Part shown: in pieces, positions 14,213 to 22,632 of the stretch | Layout: the number at the start of each line of letters is the position of its first letter | Numbering within the stretch: the stretch's first letter is position 1 | NCBI RefSeq assembly: GCF_938045595.1 | Contig: NZ_CALIBB010000111.1 | Location: forward strand, 1 to 23,058 | DNA: 23,058 bases | DNA from: an uncultured Campylobacter sp. | Lineage (GTDB): Bacteria; Campylobacterota; Campylobacteria; Campylobacterales; Campylobacteraceae | Direction: 5' to 3' | Made by a program: the position numbers and the translations under genes | Notes under the pieces: generated by a model | Told to the model about the DNA's origin: nothing | What the model saw: only the letters and a program-made list of their open reading frames with translations | The model's database searches: none

Positions 14213-16804
14213 CTAGTTAAGACCCGCGTTCTCATCGACCCATTTTAGGTATTCGATGATATCTTTGATCTCTTCATCTTTCATATGCTGATTTGGCATG
14301 CGAAGGTTGAAGTAATTTATCATTGCCTTAACGTAGTCGTCTTCGTAGAATTTAGCAGGGTCTTTGATGAAATCGGCTACCCACTTCTCGCCGTTTTCGT
14401 GGCGAAGTAGGACGCCCGTTAGATCAGGACCGGAGCTTACTTGACCGATGACGTGACAACCGTTGCAGCCTCCGCGTAGGTAAGCCTTCTCGCCGTTAGA
14501 TGCAGCCTCGCTCATAGGAGTGGAGAGCTCGCGGATTAGATTATTTTTAGCGCGAAGTCCGACATCTGCGGTTTTTACTAGGTACTGCCAAACTTGACCT
14601 TCCCAAAGTATCGCGCCGTTCATATCGCCTGCTTTTACCGCAGCGTCTGCCTTGGCTTTAGTTTCAGGAATTTTGCCGTATTGATCCAGCGCGTCATCGA
14701 CTAAAGCCTTGACCTTAGGATATTTCTCGTAGTTTTTCTCTTTTAAGAATTTAACGACTGATTGAATAACGTCGTCGGTGGCTTTATTCGTAGCTACTAC
14801 CTTGTCGTATTCGGCTTTTAGAGCTTCTGGGCTAAGAGCTTTTAGCATAGACGCTTTAGCTGAAGTGTATTTTTTATTCGGATCTTTTACGTATAGATAT
14901 CCGAACATCTCAAGGTGCAGCGCAGAGCAGAATTCCGTGCAGTAGAAAGGAAATACGCCCTCTTTATCTGCGATGAAATTTACGCTCGCAGTCTTGCCTG
15001 GCTCAAGTGACATATGCAAATCGTAATCATCAACCGTAAAGCCGTGAGTTTCATCCTCGGCACGCTCTAAATTTGTCATATAGATCGTTACGTTATCGTC
15101 CTTATTAACCTCGATGTGCTCAGGATTAATATGGCTGCGGATCGCTGTAGCATAGACTTTTACGTTTTTGCCGTCGCGCTCGATGCGCTCCTGACCTGCT
15201 AGCGTCATAGCAGGGTGCTGCTTGCCGGTACGAGAGTTTGTTCCCATAGTATAGGTAGGTTTCGTATGAAGCTTGCTAGCTGCGATAGAAACTACGTCGT
15301 GCGGCTCGCCTAGACCGATAGGAAGATCGTAAAGCATCTCCATTTTAGGCCCTGTAATGTCGATGAGCTGGTGATTTTGCGGATGAAGCGGTCCGATAGG
15401 ATTAAATCTATCGATCGAAAGCTTATCCAGCGCGATTACGTATTTGCCGACCGGCTTTGAGGATTTACCCTCCATAGAATCAAGGTGTCCGATATTGTAG
15501 TGGACGTTGATCCTATCTAAAACCTTTAGCGTTTTGTAGTTCCATTTTACGATCTGGCTATCAACGTAAAGCGATGTATAGATTACGCCGTCTTGCGAAT
15601 CGAAGGTGTTATGCAAAGGTCCAAGACCAAGCTCTGCTTGTCCGTGAAGCGTCTTTTGCATATCTAAGATCGGAATTCCGTATGGATCCTTGCCTGCGTA
15701 TTCTTTCTTATCAATTAGCTCTTTGATCTTTTTGAAATCATAAACGCTGGCGTGAGTATCTAGTTTGCCGCCGATGATGATATAGCGACCATCAGGGCTA
15801 ACATCGACGCCGTGAGGAGATTTAGCCTCAGGGATCAAAAATAGCGCTCCCGCTTTTACGGCGGCGTCTATCGTAACGATTCTGTGTCCGTTTACGACCT
15901 TATAGTTTTTGCTGTCTTGAGCAAGCTTTTCTAGAATTTGCCAGTTGTAAACGTGCAAGTAGTCGGTATCGTTGCGGCTCATACCGGCTTCCATCGGAGG
16001 CAGACCCTTTTCGATGCCGCCTGTGTACATTTCGGAGTTAAAGCTGTTGGTAAACGCCCAGCCGAAGCTCTCGCCCTTACCTGCGTCACTTAGATCTTGC
16101 ATATATGGAGGAAGCTCTAGAGAAAAGGATTTATTTACGTCGATTTTACCTTTATCGTAGTCAAATTTCCATAGCGTTACTGCACCGCGATAGACTGCTT
16201 GATACTCCTCGATTGGGTGCCAGTCGTTATCAAAAGGGGCTGCGTATTGGCTGGTTTCGATGACGTATTCGGTATTAGGCGTTACGAAAGAGCCGCCGTG
16301 ATCGCTTTTGATTACCGGATTTACGACTATCTGAGTGGTTTCGAAATCGGATAAATTTATAACCGCGATTCTTGGGTTCGCCTTATCGTTTATAAAGAGA
16401 TAATCGCCCACATACTCGCCGTTTTTTTCGCTGAAATTTGGATGGTGAGTATCGCCCCAGTTGATCTCTTTGCCGTTAATGGAGCCCGATCTTAAGACCG
16501 CCTTACTCTCCTCATCAAAACCGTATCCCTGCCAAGGCTCCGGGGTAAATACGCCGATATATTTGTAGATCCTCATCGACGGCACGCCGTAAACTAGCAC
16601 CTGTCCGCTTTGACCGCCGGAAGAGAAGACCATATAATCGTCCTTCCTACCGGTCGGCTGATAGGTCTTAGCCGCCGCTAAAACGTCTTTTTCGCTTAAA
16701 TTTCGTTCTTTCATCACGCGCTCTAAGTCGCTATCCGCGGCACACAGGGCGCTTGCGGCGAACAAAACCGAGCCCAAAAGCACGGGTTTGAAACTTTTTA
16801 ACAT
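14213..16804 (-). CDS. nosZ: Nitrous oxide reductase, clade II (Sec-exported) with C-terminal cytochrome c domain
   Basis: NosZ reduces N2O to N2 in the periplasm. The 863-residue precursor begins with a Sec-type signal (MLKSFKPVLLGSVLFAASALCAAD) and has no twin-arginine motif, as in clade II enzymes. The beta-propeller holds likely CuZ histidines H120/H121 (DTHH), H169, H331, H398, H440 and H502. The cupredoxin domain has the CuA motif C622-x3-C626-x3-H630-x2-M633 together with H587. A C-terminal monohaem domain has C780-x-x-C783-H784 and a likely axial Met near M836. This matches the cNosZ layout of Wolinella. The NapL-like gene ends 12 bases upstream, so they share a transcript. Confidence 0.97.
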   Translation of the reverse strand: MLKSFKPVLLGSVLFAASALCAADSDLERVMKERNLSEKDVLAAAKTYQPTGRKDDYMVFSSGGQSGQVLVYGVPSMRIYKYIGVFTPEPWQGYGFDEESKAVLRSGSINGKEINWGDTHHPNFSEKNGEYVGDYLFINDKANPRIAVINLSDFETTQIVVNPVIKSDHGGSFVTPNTEYVIETSQYAAPFDNDWHPIEEYQAVYRGAVTLWKFDYDKGKIDVNKSFSLELPPYMQDLSDAGKGESFGWAFTNSFNSEMYTGGIEKGLPPMEAGMSRNDTDYLHVYNWQILEKLAQDSKNYKVVNGHRIVTIDAAVKAGALFLIPEAKSPHGVDVSPDGRYIIIGGKLDTHASVYDFKKIKELIDKKEYAGKDPYGIPILDMQKTLHGQAELGLGPLHNTFDSQDGVIYTSLYVDSQIVKWNYKTLKVLDRINVHYNIGHLDSMEGKSSKPVGKYVIALDKLSIDRFNPIGPLHPQNHQLIDITGPKMEMLYDLPIGLGEPHDVVSIAASKLHTKPTYTMGTNSRTGKQHPAMTLAGQERIERDGKNVKVYATAIRSHINPEHIEVNKDDNVTIYMTNLERAEDETHGFTVDDYDLHMSLEPGKTASVNFIADKEGVFPFYCTEFCSALHLEMFGYLYVKDPNKKYTSAKASMLKALSPEALKAEYDKVVATNKATDDVIQSVVKFLKEKNYEKYPKVKALVDDALDQYGKIPETKAKADAAVKAGDMNGAILWEGQVWQYLVKTADVGLRAKNNLIRELSTPMSEAASNGEKAYLRGGCNGCHVIGQVSSGPDLTGVLLRHENGEKWVADFIKDPAKFYEDDYVKAMINYFNLRMPNQHMKDEEIKDIIEYLKWVDENAGLN

Positions 16805-16816
16805 ACTAATCCTTTC

Positions 16817-17974
16817 TTAGAATTTTAAAATTTTGCCTGATTTGCTGACTACGAGGATCGCTTCCCCGTCTGCGTACATCGCTAAAAATTCGCTTTTTAA
16901 ATCCACAACCTCCTTTAATCCTGCTTTTTGATTTTCGTAAATTTTATCTTTAGTAGCGATAAACTGCGTGCCGCGGGCGCACACGATGGATTTGATCCAA
17001 GAGCCCACGCTTTTGCGCTCGCCGCTTTTTAAATTTATAAAATTCCCCTCTATATCGCCTGTAAACAGCGTCCCATCGCAGTCTGCAAGTGCAGTGGCTA
17101 TAGAGCCGCTTAAATTTTTATCGCCAGCTTCGGCTGAAATTTCGCTTCGAGTTTTAAGCCCCTCGTCTTGAAATTTTGCGCCTTTAAATTCTGAGCTTTG
17201 AAATTCCGCGCTCTTTGCGCCGCTAACTTTAGTTTCGTTTAGCTCGGAGCCTTGCACGCTTTTCGTGCTATTAAATTCCGCATCTTTAAATTTCACGCTA
17301 CCAAGCTCTCCCTGCGCAGCGCGATTAGGCGCTGTATCGCTGCCGCTAAATTTAGTCGCGACGAGATCTGCGCTAAAACAGGCTACGCCGTTCCAGCTTG
17401 CGACGCAAAGTCCGTTAGCGCCCAGGCTAACGGCATTGATCCTGCCGTAATGAAGCGAAATTCCGCGCAGCCCGTCGGGGGCGGAATTTCTATTTAAAGA
17501 TTGCCCGTTTGCGGTGGAATTCTCATCTGGGGCGTAGCCGCCGTCCGCGCTGTTATCAGGGTCTTCGTCTAATCTTATTAGTTGATTCTTATCCACTACC
17601 GCGTAAATCGCGTCTTTTGCGGCATAGATCACATCTATTTGGGCTGTGCCGCTACGCCCCGTCTTAAGCGTGCGTAAAAACTTTAGTCTATCGTTTAGCA
17701 CCGCGATTTCGGCTCCACCCCAAGCTAGATAAATTTTGCCGTTTTTAAAATTTAGAGCCGTGATTTCGTTATCGCTGTATTTTTGCGCGAACTCCACATC
17801 CCATTTAGCAGTATCAAACATCCTAAGCTCGCCGCCACTGCCGCATAAAAGCAGTCGGTGCGAGCCTGCGTCGAATGCGCCCAAACGTAGCGTGGCGTTT
17901 AGATCAAAGCTGCCAGCTGCCGCCATCTGCGATAAACAAATCAAAAAGGCAATACAAAATTTTATAAAATTCAT
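16817..17974 (-). CDS. NapL-like periplasmic beta-propeller protein at the head of the nos operon
   Basis: This 385-residue protein has a Sec signal (1-20) and propeller-like repeats (for example LGAFDAGSHRLLLCGSGGEL, ITALNFKNGKIYLAWGGAEIAV, ALADCDGTLFTGDIEGNFINLKSGE). It resembles NapL, the WD40-like protein of epsilonproteobacterial nap operons, whose function is unclear. It is the first gene of the nos transcript and ends 12 bases before nosZ. Two inserts break the propeller: residues 137-169 (Asn/Ser/Ala-rich) and about 208-290 (FxxAE-type repeats). A role in copper loading or electron transfer to NosZ is inferred from position only. The NapL assignment is by fold type and context. Confidence 0.65.
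   Translation of the reverse strand: MNFIKFCIAFLICLSQMAAAGSFDLNATLRLGAFDAGSHRLLLCGSGGELRMFDTAKWDVEFAQKYSDNEITALNFKNGKIYLAWGGAEIAVLNDRLKFLRTLKTGRSGTAQIDVIYAAKDAIYAVVDKNQLIRLDEDPDNSADGGYAPDENSTANGQSLNRNSAPDGLRGISLHYGRINAVSLGANGLCVASWNGVACFSADLVATKFSGSDTAPNRAAQGELGSVKFKDAEFNSTKSVQGSELNETKVSGAKSAEFQSSEFKGAKFQDEGLKTRSEISAEAGDKNLSGSIATALADCDGTLFTGDIEGNFINLKSGERKSVGSWIKSIVCARGTQFIATKDKIYENQKAGLKEVVDLKSEFLAMYADGEAILVVSKSGKILKF
17105..17353 (-). repeat. Pentapeptide-like repeat insert of the NapL-like protein
   Basis: Residues 208-290 contain units with a hydrophobic residue about every five positions: FKDAE, FNSTK, FQSSE, FKGAK, FQDEG. This loosely recalls pentapeptide repeats but is short and irregular. 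The DNA is dense in AAATTY words (for example TTAAATTCCGC and GAAATTCCGC). Confidence 0.6.
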
Positions 17975-18269
17975 CTTAATCCGCTCTTTGCGAAATGATA
18001 CTACTCCAAGGCTTAAAAATCGGTTTAAAGCTTGAGCTATAATGAAATTCTAAGTTTTCTTAAAAGTTGCGAAATTTTATGATATAAAAACAGCTCTAAG
18101 TAAAATTTTATTTTTCACATTTCGCTATAAATTCCGCTTTAAAATTATAATTTCAGTAAATTTTTATTTTGACAGATTTTTAAAATTCGCAACGCTCCTT
18201 TAATTTTGTTTAAATAAAAAGTTAGTATAATCGCCAAAGTTTGTTTTAAATTTTACTGAAGGAGAAACT
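17975..18269. other. Divergent promoter region between the nos operon and dcuB
   Basis: This 295-base region is more AT-rich than its surroundings and contains no gene. It must carry the promoter of the nos operon (minus) as well as that of dcuB (plus). A plus-strand TATAAT at 18038-18043 is a second candidate -10 element. For the minus strand, TATCAT (17995-18000) is a weak -10 candidate. No clear FNR- or NssR-like palindrome (TTGAT or TTAAC arms) was found. Confidence 0.55.
18226..18264 (+). promoter_or_regulatory. dcuB -10 element and ribosome binding site
   Basis: TATAAT at 18226-18231 is preceded by an AT-rich stretch (TAATTTTGTTTAAATAAAAAG), as usual for Campylobacter sigma-70 promoters, which lack a clear -35 box. 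AAGGAG at 18259-18264 lies 5 bases before the ATG at 18270. Confidence 0.7.
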
Positions 18270-19937
18270 ATGGAGTTTCTGACAAGTTTGTCTGAAAGCA
18301 CTCAATTCTTTTTGCAGCTCATTATAGTCTTGGGCTGTTTGTTTTATGGTGCTAAAAAAGGCGGTATGGCGCTGGGAATTCTAGGCGGTATAGGCTTAGT
18401 GATCTTAGTGTTTGGATTTAGATTAGAGCCGGGTAAGCCGGCAGTGGACGTTATTTTAACTATCCTCGCAGTTGTCGTAGCAAGTGCAACGCTACAGGCT
18501 ACGGGAGGGCTTGATGTAATGCTTCAAATAGCGGAGAAATTGCTTCGTAAGCATCCGAAAATGGTTTGTATCATCGCTCCAACTGTTGCGTGGACGCTTA
18601 CAATCTTATGTGGAACCGGACACACCGTCTATACGCTACTTCCGATCATCTATGACGTAGCTATTAAAAATGGAATTCGCCCTGAGCGCCCGATGGCTGC
18701 TTCTACGATCTCCTCGCAGCTTGCTATCATCGCTAGCCCCGTTTCGGTTGCCGGCGTTTCGATGGTTGCGATCTTGCTAGGTCAAGGCGTGCATATCGAG
18801 GGCTTTAGTACGTATTTGGATCTACTTAAGTTAACAATCCCTTCTACTTTCATCGGTATGCTTGCAATCGGAACGTGGTCGATTTTTAGAGGTAAAGATC
18901 TGGATAAAGATCCGGAATTCCAAGAAAAGATCAAAGACCCAGAGCAGAAAAAATATATCTACGGCGAAAGCACAACCTTGCTAGGTCAAAAGCTTCCTAG
19001 GATTAAGTGGATCTGCATGTGGATATTCTTAGCCACTATTGCGCTAGTTGCGGTTTTAGGTTACGAAAAAAGCCTGCGCCCTGCGTGGACTAAAAATGTT
19101 CCGGGCAAATCCGTAGAGATCATCGTCGATAAAAAGACGGTCAAAAACATCACGATTAAAGATGGTCAGGTTATCTCCATGGTGGACGGCGGTAAGGTCG
19201 TCTCAAACGTCAAAGAGTCCAAAGCCAAAGATGCGACGAAATTTAATAGCGTCGAAATTTACGACAAAGATAAAAAGCTTACTCAAAGCATCGTCTCTCA
19301 AGACGGAAATGTCGTCATCACGACAGGCGATAAGAGCGAAAGTATCGCAAACGCAAGCATCGTCGTAAAAGATACTATGAAAAAGACCACAAATTTAAAT
19401 ATGGTCTTAACCATTCAAATTTTCATGCTTCTTGCAGCATCCATCATGATGATCGCTTCGGGTATAAAAGCGGGTAATATCGCTAAAAACGAAATTTTTC
19501 ATAGCGGTATGATCGCACTCGTAGCCATTTATGGAATTTCATGGATGGCGGAGACTATGTTTACCGCTCACATCGAAATGCTTAAAGCGTCGCTAGGAAA
19601 GGTCGTTATGGCGTATCCGTGGACATATGTCATCGTTTCGCTTTTGATTAGTAAATTCCTTAACTCTCAAGCAGCAGCGGTTGCTACTTTCGTACCGCTA
19701 GCGGTTAGCATCGGTATTGATCCGGGCCTTATTATTGCGTTTGCACCGGCTTGCTACGGATACTATATCCTACCTACCTATCCGAGCGATCTTGCGGCGA
19801 TCCAGTTCGACCGCTCCGGCACTACGCATATCGGCAGATTCGTCATCAACCACAGCTTCATTTTCCCTGGGCTAATAGGTGTTCTTACTTCATGCGCGAT
19901 GGGCTTTATCTTCGCTCATATTTACGGCTATTTATAA
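18270..19937 (+). CDS. dcuB: Anaerobic C4-dicarboxylate transporter DcuB, with a ~100-residue insert
   Basis: The protein exchanges fumarate, malate or aspartate for succinate across the inner membrane during anaerobic growth. Most of the 555-residue sequence follows DcuB closely: LIIVLGCLFYGAKKGGMALG (17-36), ILAVVVASATLQATGGLDVM (65-84), the ILCGTGHTVYTLLPIIYDVAI segment (112-132) and, near the C-terminus, YPSDLAAIQFDRSGTTHIGRF. E. coli DcuB is about 446 residues. The extra length is a hydrophilic Lys/Asp/Val-rich stretch at about 275-374 between two membrane segments, where E. coli has only a short link. The gene has its own promoter and terminator. DcuB supplies or removes acids for fumarate respiration. 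Confidence 0.93.
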   Translation: MEFLTSLSESTQFFLQLIIVLGCLFYGAKKGGMALGILGGIGLVILVFGFRLEPGKPAVDVILTILAVVVASATLQATGGLDVMLQIAEKLLRKHPKMVCIIAPTVAWTLTILCGTGHTVYTLLPIIYDVAIKNGIRPERPMAASTISSQLAIIASPVSVAGVSMVAILLGQGVHIEGFSTYLDLLKLTIPSTFIGMLAIGTWSIFRGKDLDKDPEFQEKIKDPEQKKYIYGESTTLLGQKLPRIKWICMWIFLATIALVAVLGYEKSLRPAWTKNVPGKSVEIIVDKKTVKNITIKDGQVISMVDGGKVVSNVKESKAKDATKFNSVEIYDKDKKLTQSIVSQDGNVVITTGDKSESIANASIVVKDTMKKTTNLNMVLTIQIFMLLAASIMMIASGIKAGNIAKNEIFHSGMIALVAIYGISWMAETMFTAHIEMLKASLGKVVMAYPWTYVIVSLLISKFLNSQAAAVATFVPLAVSIGIDPGLIIAFAPACYGYYILPTYPSDLAAIQFDRSGTTHIGRFVINHSFIFPGLIGVLTSCAMGFIFAHIYGYL

Positions 19938-19944
19938 TAATTGC

Positions 19945-19980
19945 GCTCGCGAGTCCAACACTCGCGAGCTTTAAATTTTA
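19945..19980 (+). terminator. Rho-independent terminator of dcuB
   Basis: A perfect 10-bp stem (GCTCGCGAGT/ACTCGCGAGC) with a CCAAC loop begins 7 bases after the dcuB stop and is followed by TTTAAATTTTA. Confidence 0.85.
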
Positions 19981-20109
19981 AATCCCAGCGGCTTTTTAAA
20001 ATTTTATAAAATTTTGAAATTTAAATGCTCTAAATTTTTAAATTCTAAAGCTTTCTAAATTCCGTTCATAACCCGCTCTAGGCTAATTCGTTTTAAATAA
20101 AATTTACGT

Positions 20110-20138
20110 TATAATCCCGCCAAATTCCACACAGGAGG
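20110..20138 (+). promoter_or_regulatory. larA promoter -10 element and ribosome binding site
   Basis: TATAAT at 20110-20115 is preceded by an AT-rich run (TTTTAAATAAAATTTACG). AGGAGG at 20133-20138 lies 5 bases before the larA ATG. The lar genes therefore probably form their own transcript, separate from dcuB. Confidence 0.65.
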
Positions 20139-20143
20139 CAGAT

Positions 20144-21394
20144 ATGCAAATCCCTATCGCATACGGCAAAGATGATCATCTAAATCTAGAGATAAACGAG
20201 AAAAATTTGCTCGGCGTTTTTGATCCAAACCCCGTGGCTAAATTTGACGAAACGGCGCTCATCGCAAAGGCTCTGGCAAATCCGATAAATCAAAAAAGCT
20301 TTGATGAGTTTATCGCTGGCGACGAAAAGATCGTCATCATCGTAAACGACGGCACGAGACCTACGCCTACGGCAAAAATTTTAAAGCAAATTTACCCAAA
20401 AATCCGCGAGAAAAATAAAATTTTCATCATCGCCACCGGCTGCCATAGGCAGTGCTCGCTCGATGAGTATGAGATGATCTTCGGCAAAGAAATTTACGCG
20501 GAGATCAGAGCCAAAAACGAAGTTCACGATCACGACTCCAAGCACGATGAGATGGTCTTTTTAGGCGAGAGCAAAAACGGCACGCAGATGTATCTAAACA
20601 AAATCGTAGCAGAAGCTAAAAAAGTGATCGTCATAGGCTCGGTCGAGCCGCACTATTTCGCGGGCTACACCGGCGGCAGAAAGGCCTTTTTGCCGGGCAC
20701 GGCGTCGTATGAGAGCATCACGCAAAATCACAAGCTCGCACTAAGCCCCGACGCGCAGGCGCTGCGCCTAGAGGGCAACCCCGTGCATGAGGATATGATC
20801 GACGCGATGAAGGTGCTCGCGCACATCGACGTTTTTTCGATCCAGACGGTGCTTGATAGTGAGCACGGCGTGTATTACGCAAGCGCGGGCGATCTAAACG
20901 ACAGCTTTTACGACTGCGTGAAAAAGGCCGACGAGGTATTTTGCGTAAATATCCCGTGCAAGGCAGATATCGTGATCTCGGTCGCGCCCTATCCGATGGA
21001 CGTCGATCTCTATCAAGCTCAAAAAGCCCTAGACAACGGCAAACTAGCGCTCGCGCAGGACGGAATTTTAATAATGGTCGCAAAGTGCCGCACCGGCATC
21101 GGACCAAAGCCGTTTTTTGATCTGATGGCATCCGCGGATACGCCTAAAAAGGTGCTCGAAAAGATCAGCGCGGGCTTTAAGCTCGGCTACCACAAAGCCG
21201 CTAAAATGGCTGAAATCTCGCTCTGGGCGCAGACCTGGGCGGTGAGCGATCTGAGCGACGATGAGATGCGAGCCGTGCATCTAAAGCCCTATCACGACAT
21301 ACAAAAGGCCGTGGACGACGCGCTCGCGCAAAAGGGCGCGGACACGAAGATCATCATCCTGCCGTTTGGCTCGATGACGGTGCCTAAGGCCTAG
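20144..21394 (+). CDS. larA: Nickel-pincer-dependent 2-hydroxyacid (lactate-type) racemase
   Basis: LarA interconverts D- and L-hydroxy acids by hydride transfer at a nickel-pincer nucleotide bound to a lysine. The 416-residue length is typical of the family. Conserved parts include NDGTRPTPT (68-76), IATGCH with H101, the EPHYFAGYTGGRKAFLPG segment containing H170 and the cofactor-binding lysine K180, and NHKL with H196. These correspond to the catalytic residues of Lactobacillus LarA. It is followed after 2 bases by larC. LarA homologues also act on malate and other hydroxy acids, so lactate is the default rather than a certain substrate. DcuB next door makes malate worth testing. Confidence 0.93.
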   Translation: MQIPIAYGKDDHLNLEINEKNLLGVFDPNPVAKFDETALIAKALANPINQKSFDEFIAGDEKIVIIVNDGTRPTPTAKILKQIYPKIREKNKIFIIATGCHRQCSLDEYEMIFGKEIYAEIRAKNEVHDHDSKHDEMVFLGESKNGTQMYLNKIVAEAKKVIVIGSVEPHYFAGYTGGRKAFLPGTASYESITQNHKLALSPDAQALRLEGNPVHEDMIDAMKVLAHIDVFSIQTVLDSEHGVYYASAGDLNDSFYDCVKKADEVFCVNIPCKADIVISVAPYPMDVDLYQAQKALDNGKLALAQDGILIMVAKCRTGIGPKPFFDLMASADTPKKVLEKISAGFKLGYHKAAKMAEISLWAQTWAVSDLSDDEMRAVHLKPYHDIQKAVDDALAQKGADTKIIILPFGSMTVPKA

Positions 21395-21396
21395 GC

Positions 21397-22632
21397 TTGG
21401 CTAAAATTTTATATTACGACGCGAGCTGCGGCATCAGCGGCGATATGAATTTAGGCGCGCTGGTGGGGCTCGGCGTGGATTTTGGTTATCTTTGCGCCGA
21501 GCTTGAGAAGTTAAATTTAGCCGGCGAATTTAAGCTAGAGCGCAAAAACGTGCTAAAAAACGGCATCGCCGCGACCAAAATCGACGTCGTGCCGCTAAAA
21601 TCGCAGCCCCACGCCAGAAGCTACGCGGGTATCAGGCAAATTTTAGAGAGTTCAAATTTAAGCCAGAGCTGCAAACAAAGAGCGGGCGCGATATTTCGCA
21701 CGATCGCGCAGGCCGAGGCCAAAGTCCACGGCACGCAGATAGATCGGGTGCATTTCCACGAGCTTGGCGCGATAGACTCTATCGTCGATATCGCGGGCGC
21801 GGCGATCTGCCTCGAGTATCTTTTTGAAAAGCTCGGCGTCTCGCGCGTCGTAAGCTCCAAAATCGAGCTTGGCAGCGGCGTAGCGATCTGCGATCACGGC
21901 GCGCTTAGCGTGCCGGCACCCGCCGTTTGCGAAATTTTAAAAGGCGCACCAGTAAGCCTCGGACGCGCGAATTTCGAGATGACTACGCCAACGGGCGCGG
22001 CGATCTTAAAGGCCTGCGCAGACGAATTTACGGACGGCGCGAGCTTTAAAATAGAAAAGATCGGCTACGGCGCAGGCGGCAAGGACGCAGCGGGCTTTGC
22101 AAACGTGCTTCGCGCGATGATCTGCGAGGCGGATGAGGATTTATACGAGCGAAATTTAGCCGCGCGCTCGGACTACAGCGAGTTTTGCAAGCAAATTTTA
22201 ATCTCCACGAACATCGACGATATGGACGCCGAGAGCTTTGCCTTTGCGTGCAAAATTTTGCGCGAAAACGGCGCGCTGGACGTCTTTGGCCGCTCAATCT
22301 TTATGAAAAAGGGGCGCATCGGCTTTGAGCTAAACGCGCTGTGCCGCAATCAGGACGCGCAAAATTTAAAGGATATGATATTTACGCACACGACGGCGAT
22401 CGGCGTTCGCGAGGTAGAGGTTGTTAAAACCGAGCTAAAGCGCGAGTTTGCGCGGGTGCAGACGAAATTCGGCGAGATAGGGCTTAAAATTTCTGGCAGC
22501 AGCCAAACGCAAAAGGCAAAACCGGAATTTGACGACTGCAAGGCCGCGGCGCTCGCGCACGGCACGACGATAGAGCGGGTGCGAAAAGAGGCGCTGAAAA
22601 TCTATGACGAAACTAGAAAAACTAAAGGCTGA
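21397..22632 (+). CDS. larC: LarC, nickel insertase / cyclometallase for the pincer cofactor
   Basis: LarC inserts nickel into the pyridinium-dithiocarboxylate precursor to finish the LarA cofactor, using CTP. The 411-residue protein has the family motifs DASCGISGDMNLGAL (8-22), VHFHELGAIDSIVDI (118-132) and, further on, MTTPTGAAILKA. The start codon is TTG, 2 bases after the larA stop, with only a weak AAGG upstream, so translation is probably coupled to larA. In Lactobacillus plantarum larC is split and joined by ribosomal frameshift. Here it is one continuous frame. Its end overlaps larE by 29 bases. Confidence 0.93.
   Translation: MAKILYYDASCGISGDMNLGALVGLGVDFGYLCAELEKLNLAGEFKLERKNVLKNGIAATKIDVVPLKSQPHARSYAGIRQILESSNLSQSCKQRAGAIFRTIAQAEAKVHGTQIDRVHFHELGAIDSIVDIAGAAICLEYLFEKLGVSRVVSSKIELGSGVAICDHGALSVPAPAVCEILKGAPVSLGRANFEMTTPTGAAILKACADEFTDGASFKIEKIGYGAGGKDAAGFANVLRAMICEADEDLYERNLAARSDYSEFCKQILISTNIDDMDAESFAFACKILRENGALDVFGRSIFMKKGRIGFELNALCRNQDAQNLKDMIFTHTTAIGVREVEVVKTELKREFARVQTKFGEIGLKISGSSQTQKAKPEFDDCKAAALAHGTTIERVRKEALKIYDETRKTKG

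Noticed and set aside
14170..14235. 22-residue N-terminal extension of NosB
   Set aside because: The internal ATG at 14169 has a strong AAGGAG site 5 bases upstream and starts a proper membrane segment. The extension translates the intergenic hairpin.
21397..22632. Programmed frameshift in larC, as in Lactobacillus plantarum
   Set aside because: The frame is continuous from the TTG start to the stop with all family motifs.
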